64,000 nt of DNA from positions 5,151,001 through 5,215,000 of the forward strand of contig OZ020624.1 in assembly GCA_963971575.1 (NCBI GenBank), read 5' to 3'. The notes below the pieces were generated by a model. The model was not told where the DNA came from. It saw only the letters and a program-made list of their open reading frames with translations, and ran no database searches. This document shows positions 40,586 through 50,591 of the stretch, piece by piece. Source of the DNA: Liopterus haemorrhoidalis. Taxonomy: Eukaryota > Arthropoda > Insecta > Coleoptera > Dytiscidae. How positions within the stretch are numbered: the stretch's first letter is position 1; every line of letters begins with the position of its first letter. Position numbers and translations under genes: made by a program.

Positions 40586-41029
40586 CTTCTCCATACCCTT
40601 GTTCGACGAGTATCTGGATGAATTCCAAATCTGGACATTCCAAATCATTATCAAACCATTATTGAAAATTGTGACACCAGTCTAATCTTGCTCTAGAGAG
40701 GGGTTGACATCTGATTGGTCGTCGAGATAGAATATTAGCTTCGTGGAGACGATTTCTTACAGTATCGTGACTAACGGTTAAGTTATGTGCTCGCTGTATC
40801 TCCCTTACCAATTCGGGTTCTGTAATAGTAGGTTGTCTTCTAGCATTTAAGACCAAAAATCTGTCTTGATGCTATTCAAGGAGAAATGATTTATTTTTGT
40901 ATTTAGCTATGATCATTGAGATACAGCAAATACCCCGCCAGTCACAAAAAGCTTAGTCACGGAACGGTTAAACATGAAAAATCGCACAAAAAATTATATT
41001 ATCAAATGTTATTTGGAATGTTACATCTT

Positions 41030-41570
41030 TTTTACTTGCCCGACCTTAATATATAAGGGGCAAGTATTGTAATCGCGAAAATTTCCGATGTCGAGATTTT
41101 GACGGATGACCACGTTTCATGGTCCAGGGAATCCAAAAAACCTATTTTCGAAGTGCCGTCCGTATGTGTGTGTGTGTGTGTGTGTGTGTGTCTGTCTGTG
41201 TGTATACACGATAACTCAAAAACGGTTTAACTTAAAGAGTTCGTTCTGGTACTAAAAAATTCTCCTATTAAATAGGAAGAACCCTATTGTTTTTTATGAA
41301 AATCGGTTGACTAGAAATGGGAGTTTACTCGTGTCGATTTTAAGATTTTTGCGAATATTTAGCAACAGAAAAATATTTCGAAAAAATTTATTCAACAAAA
41401 GTTACTATAAATGCAATAACTAATAACTTTTATTTGAGACGTTTTTTGATAAAACGAAAAATTTCGAAAAATTTTGGTAAAATTATTTAAAATTTTTCCA
41501 AGTCTCAATTTTTTCATACTTATATGTAACGTTTCCATGGTCATGATAATTAATTCGTAACTAGTAAAGC
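41030..41570. repeat. CTGT/TG-repeat-bearing transposon relic
   Basis: Shares ATCGGTTGACTAGAAATGGG and GTTTACTCGTGTCGATTTTA with 17530-17570 and 25660-25700. Contains (TG)n at 41165-41191. Ends not resolved. Confidence 0.5.
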
Positions 41571-42119
41571 AAGCCTTGGACAAAAATTTGTATAGAACAT
41601 AATTTGATGTATTTTTGAAGATTTATCTAAATATTATTTTTTTTTTTTTTTAATTTACATTTTTTTTTTTAATTTTTTTTTATGGGAGGGCAAGTCTAGC
41701 GGAGGTTTCCCTTCGCCACTGGTTTTTCGATGTATTACTGAATAATTAACCAATAAATGCATTAGTACACTTTGTACGTATGATGTTCCTTTTTTTATTA
41801 ATTAAAATGTGCAGGACGGTTATATCCGTCATTTGCCTACATATCGCCAAAAATTTGCGGCAACGTGTTAAATGATATAATTTTTAAAACAAAATAAGAA
41901 TTATATATATAAAAGCCCTAATTTCTGTGTGTTCCACGTAACGCTAAGTTGCGTGGTGTGAATGGGTTTTGCGGGGTGTGGGCGGTAACGAAGTTAGTAG
42001 TAGGGGGCGAAGTATACGACGAAACAGATAGCTTACCAGACACTAGAGCAGAGCATTGCAGTACATACGGTGACTCGAACGAAGGTTGTTGTGTCAGGGG
42101 CATGTTTTGAATTGATGTT

Positions 42120-42650
42120 ACGCAACGTACCCGCGGGCGGTCGCCAGTCCGATACTAAATTTTTAAACTTTAAACGATATGCATTGAGCGGCTTTTTAGG
42201 ATTTCCTAGGTATAATCAGAAACAGCTATACCATTGATGTCCAGCACATGGCCCGCGGGCCGTATCCAGCCCGATACTAATTTTTAAACTTTAAACGACA
42301 TGCATTGAGCGTTTTTTAGGATTTCCTAGGTATAATCAGAAACAGCTATACTACTGTTGTCCAGCATATGACCCGCGGGCCGTATCCAGCCCGATACTAA
42401 TTTTTAAACTTTAAACGACATGCATTGAGCGGCTTTTTAGGATTTCCTAGGTATAATCAGAAACAGATATACCATTGATGTCCCGTATATGGGCCGCGGG
42501 CCGTATCCAGCCCGATACTAATTTATAAACGACACGCATTAAGCGGTTTTTAGGATTTCCTAGGTATAATCAGAAACAGCTATAACATTGATATCCAGCA
42601 TATGGGCCGCGGGGCGTATCCAGCCCGATACTAATTTTTAAACGACACGC
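42120..42650. repeat. Tandem repeat array in Helitron copy 2
   Basis: Units of about 110-120 bp with AGGATTTCCTAGGTATAATC and GGCCCGCGGGCCGTATCC, as in copy 1. Confidence 0.8.
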
Positions 42651-42654
42651 ATAA

Positions 42655-43655
42655 AGGATTCCACACACCAAAGCGGCCGCGGTGGCGGCCACGGTAGCGA
42701 TACGGCAGCGGCCTAACGCAACCTATACAATACAATGAGACCACGCACATACAAGCGTTCAGCTATCTGAGAACGCCACCGAATGCAGCGTTCAGTCTAG
42801 CGATCACCAAACACTGGCGGCCGAACTCGACAAGTTGCGTTAGGCCGCGCGATATTCATTGTTTATATACCACAGAGTGAATATATTTAAGAAAATAATG
42901 TCGAAAATAGATAATTTAACAGAAAAAATCATAGATCAGTAAAGGATCATTTAATTTTGTATGAATTAGCACATCCTGATTACAAGAATATTAGGAAAAC
43001 AAATAAAGTGTGGAACGAAATAGGAAAAGTTTTGGAAATTGATAGTAAAGTCTGTTCCAAACGGTTAGGCGGAACTAGATTTTGCAATCTAGTTACTTTC
43101 ATCGTTTAAATCATGCTTTTCAGCCATTTTGTTTAAGCTTTGTAAATCATACTTGCAACAAACATTTTTTGGTTAAGGTTAATATCATTTTAAAATGTCA
43201 TTTTCTTTATATTTTGATTTTTTGTCATTCTTAATACAAATATCCCATTTATTTATTTTTTGTCATTAAAATATGTAAGAAAATTAATTTAAGTTTGACA
43301 TATGTCATTCGTTTCCATGGTTTCAATGTTGGAATTTTAAATTTTGACATTCCAACGTGAAAAATGAAATAACCCAAGCACGGTCCCTTTTCCAACCTAA
43401 AAGAACGAAATTCCCATTTAGTTCCGCCTAACTGTTTGAAACAGACTGTGAGTAGATTATTATTTTTCCTCTACATACAATACATTATTCTATTGTGTTC
43501 TCGCAATCAATATTATCATACAACTATATACCGTGATTCACTAACTGATCGCTACCGCTACCGCCACTCCCACCGCGTTAGTGTGAGGAGACCTGATCGC
43601 TAGTCGTATCGCTACCGTGGCCGCCACCGCGGCCGCTTTGGTGTGTGGAATCCTT
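42655..43655 (+). mobile_element. PIF/Harbinger-type element with MADF domain
   Basis: 50-bp inverted ends start AGGATTCCACACACCAAAGC. Flanks 42652-42654 and 43656-43658 are TAA, the 3-bp duplication of Harbinger. A frame near 42930-43080 reads KDHLILYELAHPDYKNIRK and VWNEIGKVLEID, a MADF DNA-binding domain as in the accessory protein of these elements; it is cut by a nested insertion. Confidence 0.82.
43046..43449. mobile_element. MITE nested in the Harbinger element
   Basis: AGTCTGTTCCAAACGGTTAG (continuing GCGGAACTAGA) and the mirror TAGTTCCGCCTAACTGTTTG-AAACAGACT bound about 400 bp without coding potential. Confidence 0.65.
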
Positions 43656-43834
43656 TAAGCGGTTTTTAGGATTTCCAAGGTATAATCAAGAAACGTTTTT
43701 GTTTTGTTAATATACGCAGAATCATGCAAATTTTAATAATTAATTCCTGCTTATATTGATTTTTATTCGATATCAGTTTGCCAACGTTGTTGGCAACGGG
43801 GTCTGCTAGTTTTAGATATAATGACTGTGGCGGA

Positions 43835-44615
43835 ATCTTTAAAAACTGCTAAATTTTTACAACAATATCGACACATGTATAATTCTGCAAAAGACGAAGC
43901 AGTTCAAATGGCAAATTAAATGAACTTTTTCTTGGAAGAGATAAAAAAGTTGCTAAAAAACATTTTGATGAACTATCGAGCAATTACCTTTTTGGTGGTA
44001 TTGGAGATGACATCTTTCGCGTCGATGTATTTAATAAAGTTTTAGATATCGTTATTAGTCAAATAAACAATAGATTTGAAGGGATGCATGAGGTTACAAA
44101 ATTATAATATGAGGTTACAAAAGCATAGAAGAATTAACTGAGCTATTAGTGATTAAATATGCTTCAATATCTCTAAATTTTGCAGATGTTATTACCGCAT
44201 TATTGTTGTTCCTCACGCTACCCATCACTGTAGCTACGGCAGAAAGATCATTTTCTAAACTAGGGTGACCATTCGTCCCGCATTTTGATTTGGTGTCCCC
44301 AGGTCCCAATTTTGCTCTGTACTTATATTTGGGAGGTGAAGACCTTTTTTTGCTCCTTACTTATATTTGGGAGGTGAGGACTTTTATTTTTGTTTGCTCT
44401 TCACTTATATTTCGGAAGTGACGACCTTTTTTTTGCTCAGTCCCGCATTGCCTTCTCCAAGAAAATGGTCACTCTATTATAAACTAAAGATAATTAAATA
44501 TTATTTACGCAATTCGACAGGCTAACAACGGTTGCATAATCTTTCCATATTAGGAATTGAAACAAAAATTTTAAGTTACGCTACTGAGAAGGCGCCAGAA
44601 ATGGTTTGCGCCTCG
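43835..44615 (+). pseudogene. hAT transposase relic (C-terminal dimerisation region)
   Basis: 43838-43920 reads AESLKTAKFLQQYRHMYNSA; later FDELSSNYLFGG and ISQINNRFEGMHEV; then LPITVATAERSFSKL, the hAT dimerisation motif. After the MITE at 44263-44474 it continues KIIKYYLRNST and LSILGIETKIL. Frameshifts and stops are present. zf-MYM-type hAT proteins have this tail. Confidence 0.78.
44263..44474. mobile_element. MITE with three minisatellite units
   Basis: Ends GGGTGACCATTC and AATGGTCACTC with TA flanks, splitting the hAT dimerisation motif. Three units like those at 27758-27987. Confidence 0.78.
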
Positions 44616-45037
44616 GCCCTCGATATGTAAATACGGTCCTGGTTCCACCAGACATTCCATATTCCATCTATTTCTAAAAATTATATAGTTCATTATCAAT
44701 AATTCACATTTGTAGTTCTTTATATTATCAATACAGTTTAAGTTTGTATTGTAATTGGCGTGCACCATTTTAGACAGTAATTAAATAAATAAAAATTTTG
44801 GTACTTATTATTTTTTTATGGGAAAGAGTATACTTTATCCCGAATAGGCATAGATTCTTTTGTAATGATCAGTATTATTTTACATTGATATAAAATAAAT
44901 AGTTGCATTTGAACAAAAATGAATATTTTTGTTTTATTTTTGGTAATATTTGTCATTTAATTGATCAGTGTGCTGGTGTAGTGTTGATTATAAGAACCGT
45001 TTCTAGGTAGTAAAGACATAATGTCAAAAATACAACA

Positions 45038-46945
45038 ATGGTAAGTCGTTCTTCTTAAATGGTAAATATGGTAACGCATAAATTTTAAATTTAATAAAAA
45101 TACTATAGTTAACTGAGCGTTGAAAACAATTGTTCAAGACTTGACACGTGTTATAATGGGTGTAATAATTACTAATTTAATTTTAAAGTGTAATTAATTA
45201 GCTTTTTTAGACAGAAATAAAAATTTGAATAAAACATGGGTAAAAATTTAGGTACGTTCATGTTTTTGTTTTTTTTTTATAAATGGTATTGCGCTTGCGT
45301 AGTTAGTAAGCCGCCTTTTATGCGTTCGTTCATGGCTAAGTGGTGACGCTATATTGCGAAGATTGAATTTACATATATTTTTACCTAAAAAATGTAATTA
45401 GCTCGTATTTTATGAGTTTACATATGTACAGATATGTGTATGATAATTAGTTTGATAAGTTTTAAATTTTATGTTTGCTTAGATGTAGGAAGATGGTAAG
45501 ATTTTTTTTTATTGGTTATGTCATTACCACAACATTATTGTTTACTGTTTGGATAATAATTAAAACTTGTTACTTTATTACAGGTAGCTGATTTTACTTG
45601 CAAACTATCCCGTAAAGAACTTGAACATTTTTTAAGCGCTCGTATTATTTTGGAAAGATTTAATCCAGCAGATTTTAAATCAACCCAAAGAGTTCGTATC
45701 GCAGGAGTCAGAATACCTCTTTATGACGAAATTTCATATGATGAGGGTGAAAGACTTGGTGTATATGAATATAGAAAATATAATGAAGTAGTGATTAACA
45801 ATAGTGTACCAAGATTAACATTATTACAAGATACAAGACAGAGAGTGTTTTTTACTCGTGATGAATTAAAAAGTTTAAATTTAAGTGGTAGCGGTGATTT
45901 CTTTCCACCTTTATATGAAAACTATACTCCGGAAAGGTTCAGAAGTATTTTAAAAAAACAAAGAAAGGCTTTAAGGGCTGGGATACCTTTAAAAAACGTT
46001 AGTTTTGATGAAGTAGTGTACATTACTCATATTTCACCATCGAAATCTTCACCGTCTGATACTACCTCTGAAAGTTCAGACTCAGATTCATCATCATCTG
46101 ACGAAGAAACTCCTCTAATTAACAGGCAGGTTCAAGAAGATGACTCCGATGATGAAATAATCAACCCGTATTTAAGGTTATCTAATTCTAACGAATCTCT
46201 TGATGATGCTAATATAGTTGGTGAATGTTCATATCGTAGACAACATATAATTCCGAATGGTGAAAGGATTTATGCAGATCATTCCACAATATCTTTAGAC
46301 GAAACTTTAGATGAGACTTTGATCAATACTTTAACTGATTTATTAAATTTTGGACCTAGTACTAGTCAGCTAATCGCTAGTACACCAAGAACTAATAGAA
46401 CAAGTCACCGAATTCAAAATACTGTTGAAAATACAAGTAATAATTTAGACGGTGAACTTAGTGGGACACGTGGAATATTTACCGATATTGTACCAGAAAA
46501 TTCAAACGAGTTTGTGAATGGTTTTTCTATTGCGCATCAACCAATTGAAACTGTTCCTGTCGTAGATTCTAATCCACTTAATCAGGAACGACACGATAAC
46601 GGAACAAGCACTGAAAATTTATCAAACAATTTAGAAGACAGTCGTACAAGTGGTAATAGGCCAAGTACTAGTCAAGCAGATAGTTCAACGACACGAAGTA
46701 AGTCTAAACGTGTCAGAAGTACAGAAGAGGACTTGGAAACTAGTTCAGTAGATATAAACGGTAGTGCTAGTAATCCTGAACCTTCAAAAAAGAAGCGAAG
46801 TATAGGAACTGATTGTCAAGATTTGCCAGGATTGTCCAATCAGAACGCGAATGGTTGTATAAGTAACAATTCTAACACTTCAAGTACACGCAAAGGAAAT
46901 AAATCAAAAAAATTAAAAAAAAACGGTGAGTTAAAAATCAACTAA
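45038..46945 (+). CDS. Unrecognised host protein, upstream ORF of a possible two-ORF gene
   Basis: I do not recognise it. Exon 45584-46945 (acceptor TTTATTACAG) is open in phase 0 from its first codon, VADFTCKLSRKELEHF. ATG at 45038-45040 directly followed by GTAAGT would give a one-codon first exon; ATG-GTAAGA at 45491-45493 is an alternative, and neither is proven. The first 150 residues look folded (DEISYDEGERLGVYEYRKY, FFPPLYENYTPERF, a basic KKQRKALRAG); the rest is Ser/Asn/acidic-rich low complexity (SSESSDSDSSSSDEE) ending in Lys-rich KKLKKNGELKIN. Probably nuclear. A consensus donor GTGAGT lies at 46925, inside the last codons, so the 3' end may be spliced (see the finding at 46900-47030). 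Confidence 0.7.
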
Positions 46946-47006
46946 ATCAAGATATAATTTAAAAAGTGGTTCATTCCATAAATTTAGGAAAACAAAAGAC
47001 GTCAAA

Positions 47007-48920
47007 ATGAGTACCGAGGAAGAAAAAATGGATTGCAGTACAATTAATCCAGAAGAGTCGAAAGAAGAATTTTTGTCTTCACAAGAAACTTTATCTTCTC
47101 AAGAATTCGTGTCAGCAGCAGAAGAAACTCCAATTCAAAGTCAGGATAGTGGCATTTCAAGTCAAATAGTAAGTTGTGAAGATAAAAGTCAAGTTAAAAT
47201 TAATAATATTGAAAATTCAGATAATTTAACTACAAATTCAAATCAAGAAAATGTTAATGTTATAGAAAATCCTGTAAATAGTATTGAATGTAAATCTAAC
47301 CCTGAAATTTCTGAACAAACTGAAACTGTAAATGACGATGTTAACACTGAAGTTACTGAAATTTCAAATGAAAACAACTCTGAAACTGAAATTACAGTAA
47401 CTGAAACTATGTCTACTGTAAACGTTGCTATTTCAAACAATATTTCAGAACCTGTTGAAATTCCAAATGTTTCTGTTCCAAAAGAAACAGTTTTAAATGA
47501 AATCTCTGAAAATATTTCAATCACAGATGAAATTTCAAATGAAACTCCAATGGATGTAACAGCTACAAATGTAATAGCAATGGATGATTTAGTTTCAAAT
47601 GAAATGGTTTCAATTATAACCCCCAATGAAAACGTTTCCATTGAAACTCCTAGTGAAATCGTTTCCATTGGAACTCCTAATGAAATCATTCCAGTTGAAA
47701 CTCCCAATAAAATGGTTTCAGTTGAAACGCCCAATGAAATCGTTTCAATTGAAACTGCCAATGAAGTCCTTTCAATTGAAACTTCCAATGAAGTTGTTTC
47801 AATTGAAACTGCAAATGAAAATATTCAAACAATTCCAAATGAAAACATTTCAATCGCAGGAGAAATTACAAATTCTCTTTCGAATGAAATGATTTCAGAT
47901 GAAATAATGTCTCATGAAAATATTTCTGCGACAAATGAAAATTTATTGAATGAAAATGCTTGTGTGAATGAAAATATAGCAGTTCTGAACGAAAATAATA
48001 CTATTACTAATGTAAACATTGCAGTTTCGATTCCAAGTGATAGCCTTTTGCTTACAAATGAAACTCTTTCAAATCAAAAAATTACCGATTCAAATCAAGA
48101 TATTTCTGAGCATGATGAATTAGCTTTGATTCAAGCGGAACTATCGAAAAATATCTCTGAAGTAATCTCCAATGAAAATACAAATACAATATTAGTTTTG
48201 AGTCAAGCTAGTTCAGTAATTAATTCAAGTACAATACCAACTCAAGTAAAAATACTTGCACTTACTCCGCAGACAAATTTACCAAATTTGTTACAACCGA
48301 AAATAAATATAACTCCAAAACTAAACCTTCAACCAAAACCATTAAAACCACAAGTTTCACCTGCACCTGTACGAAGGCAAAAACAAATATTAATTGAAAG
48401 ACCACAGGAGAAATTTGAATTTATATCTGTTACGAAAAGAAAACGAGGAAGACCAAAAAAGAATAACCCAGATCCACCGTTTAATCCCTTTGCACCTCCA
48501 CGTAGAAAACCTGTTGTACAAAGAAAACCTCCACCTTCACCGGTAACGGAAGGTCCAAAAAGAAAACGTGGTCGTCCTCGTAAAACTCCTTTATTTGGTT
48601 TTCAACAAATTGTTTCGGAGATAAAAACTATTTTATTACCTTCAGATCTTTGGTCAGCACATGTTAGCGTTACTTCTAAACGAAGTCAGGTTTGTTTTAC
48701 ACGGATTGTTCAACCCGTTTCTGATTCAATACCTGTTGAATGTGACCGTTCAGTTAAATTTAATGGAGATGTTACTTATACTCTTAAAATTAATACTAGA
48801 AGTGCTAATTTGATTGGAGCACCAGGTGCGGTTAATAGTGTGAAAGATATTGAAATTTTACTACAAATAGTTAACGACATTAATATTAATGATCCTGTAA
48901 TTAGGTACCAACAAAGATAG
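47007..48920 (+). CDS. Unrecognised AT-hook protein, 637 codons
   Basis: I do not recognise the family. ATG lies in a good context (GTCAAAATGAG). Residues about 1-450 are acidic low complexity with about ten diverged 10-residue repeats (NEIVSIETP, NEMVSVETP type, 190-280). Two AT-hook motifs, KRKRGRPKKN (near 487) and KRKRGRPRKT (near 522), bind A/T-rich minor grooves. The last 110 residues (FGFQQIVSEIKTILLP to DPVIRYQQR) look like a small folded domain. The likely role is a chromatin-associated protein. Only 61 bp separate it from the upstream ORF with no poly(A) signal between, suggesting one transcript. Long, open and unlike neighbouring repeats, so a real gene. Confidence 0.75.
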   Translation: MSTEEEKMDCSTINPEESKEEFLSSQETLSSQEFVSAAEETPIQSQDSGISSQIVSCEDKSQVKINNIENSDNLTTNSNQENVNVIENPVNSIECKSNPEISEQTETVNDDVNTEVTEISNENNSETEITVTETMSTVNVAISNNISEPVEIPNVSVPKETVLNEISENISITDEISNETPMDVTATNVIAMDDLVSNEMVSIITPNENVSIETPSEIVSIGTPNEIIPVETPNKMVSVETPNEIVSIETANEVLSIETSNEVVSIETANENIQTIPNENISIAGEITNSLSNEMISDEIMSHENISATNENLLNENACVNENIAVLNENNTITNVNIAVSIPSDSLLLTNETLSNQKITDSNQDISEHDELALIQAELSKNISEVISNENTNTILVLSQASSVINSSTIPTQVKILALTPQTNLPNLLQPKINITPKLNLQPKPLKPQVSPAPVRRQKQILIERPQEKFEFISVTKRKRGRPKKNNPDPPFNPFAPPRRKPVVQRKPPPSPVTEGPKRKRGRPRKTPLFGFQQIVSEIKTILLPSDLWSAHVSVTSKRSQVCFTRIVQPVSDSIPVECDRSVKFNGDVTYTLKINTRSANLIGAPGAVNSVKDIEILLQIVNDININDPVIRYQQR

Positions 48921-49036
48921 TTGATTTAGGTATTTGATCAGTTGAGAGAAAATGACCAGTATTTTATGTATGTGGACTATTATATTTTTATTTTCAGTTT
49001 CTTAGATTGTAGTTTTATAAGATTTGTTTTTATTTC

Positions 49037-49042
49037 AATAAA
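49037..49042 (+). terminator. Poly(A) signal AATAAA
   Basis: AATAAA in TTTCAATAAAATTGG, 117 bp after the stop of the AT-hook ORF, followed by a T-rich stretch. Confidence 0.7.
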
Positions 49043-49457
49043 ATTGGTGGCTTATATTTTGTTTTTTTTTTCTTTTTTTGATCTTGTAAAAGGATCAAAT
49101 TTGAACGGTTTCAACAAGTAAATAGGTGAAGAGGTGACAATAAGAAGTATTTTTGGTAGTGATGGGCCGTATGTGATTTTGGTGGGATATTTGATACAGT
49201 ATAATCCGGCTTCTCGGCCGGACCGGATAAATAAAAAGAGTTATAACAATATTGCTCAGTTAAAACATATTCGAAGGGGGTCAGACTATGGTGGTATCAA
49301 ACATTTTTTTCATTTATTTTGCACGAATCATGGCAGTTAACTGTTTTTCAAATTACAATACACATTATTTAACACAATATCAATTTTTTTTTTGTCTTTT
49401 CAACGGTGTAAACCTTATAATATCTTTGAAATTATTTTGCAATGGTCCAATATTAAT

Positions 49458-50100
49458 GCGGACACCTTTATTTTGGACGTTTGCCATTGCTGATAGTACT
49501 AGGCTAGAATAGTACCATATAATGAGTATTAGTATCAAAAAGATATGATACTTCAAAAGTAATATAAAAAATAAATTCGGACGTTTTGGAAACTGCTCAA
49601 CAATCTGTGTCCGTCTTCAGCGATCACGAGAAGTGATAACATTTCAGTTTTCTTCGAGTTTTTATACCGAGTATTGTAAGAGTGGGAGCAGGTTATACGT
49701 GCGTTGCTATTGGTTGGGTGGTTGGGATCAGGTATGGGTAGGGACGGGACTACCTGCTGCGGATTAACGACTGGATTAAGGTTGTTTGTCAGATTATTGT
49801 GTGGTAATGAGTTGTTTGTTACCTGATTAGTGACTTGAGGATTAAAAGAATTGTTTTGAATAATGGCAAGCCAGAGTTGAAGAAATTCTATGTCAGCCAA
49901 GCCAGCATAGAATTTCCTCTCGAAGAAAACTGAAATGTTTATCACTTCTCGTGATCGCTGAAGACGGGAACAAATTGTTGAGCAGTTTCCGTATTTATAT
50001 CCGAAGTATTATATCTTTTTGATACTAATACTCATTATATTGTACTATTCTAGCCTAGTACTATCTGCAATGGCAAACGTCCAAAATAAAGGTGTCCGCG
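49458..50100. mobile_element. Fold-back element with about 190-bp arms
   Basis: Left CGGACACCTTTATTTTGGAC and right GTCCAAAATAAAGGTGTCCG are inverted; arms run to CAGTTTTCTTCGAG on both sides. TAA precedes the left end and follows the right. The central part is an open minus frame (MINISVFFERKFYAGLADI, HSYNTRYKN) resembling LINE-type termini. Confidence 0.65.
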
Positions 50101-50110
50101 TAACCTTATA

Positions 50111-50587
50111 CAGTGCAACTCCAATATTCGTCCACGCCAATGTTCGTCTTTTTTGATATTCGTCCTGTTTTTTTTTTTTTTTTTTGAAATTTTTGTTTGA
50201 TATTCATCCGAAAAGTCAATATTCGTCCGAGTCAGCTGATCGTCTGTTGACTGGCTCAGTCTCGAACAATGATTTAAGTATGCGCATTAACTCTCGTTTA
50301 ATACTTTATTTTGTTTTTAATATTTACGAGTTTTTACAGTTAATTTTTTAATAAATATAGTACTGAAAGTCACCATGGGTCGTAAAAAGTCAGATGAGGG
50401 ACCGGTTCAAAGTGCTGAAATTAAGGATTGGCTGTCCAATTGGGGAAAATATTCAGATTTATATCCTGAAATGGCACCCAAACATCGCTGTAGTTAATGA
50501 GCGTATCAATTCATTTGATGAAGATGTATTTGGACACTTTCGGAAAATTTAAAAAAACAGCAATGCAGACAACATTAAATAATTTTA
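50111..50587 (+). mobile_element. pogo/Tigger fragment
   Basis: TA then CAGTGCAACTCCAATATTCG, with subterminal ATATTCGTCC repeats. A start MGRKKSDEGPVQSAEIKDWL is followed by a deletion, and the tail KKTAMQTTLNNFIK (pogo C-terminal type) ends at the Harbinger insertion. No right terminus. Confidence 0.62.
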
Positions 50588-50591
50588 TTAA

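Larger units (their letters stand above)
39080..40860 (-). mobile_element. Tc1-like transposase relic split by a MULE-like element
   Basis: Minus 40856-40660 reads RQPTITEPELVREIQRAHNL and VSHDTVRNRLHEANILSRRP, the Tc1 N-terminal DNA-binding part. After a frameshift, RRTRVWRRSGNLERL is formed only by joining 40586 to 39282, continuing VHSFRGGTVMAWGGIIIGGR and NGFLTAQQYLDNIL (minus 39263-39081). The rest is missing. Confidence 0.78.
41901..43809 (+). mobile_element. Non-autonomous Helitron copy 2
   Basis: Same start (TATATATATAAAAGCCCTAA) and 3' end as copy 1: hairpin TTGCCAAC-GTT-GTTGGCAA then CTGCTAG at 43809. Contains about six units of the 115-bp array (42120-42650, last piece 43657-43690) and a Harbinger insertion at 42655-43655. 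Inserted into a hAT transposase relic. Confidence 0.8.

Noticed and set aside
47243..47788. Minus-strand ORF of 181 codons
   Set aside because: Antisense shadow of the decapeptide repeats in the AT-hook ORF.
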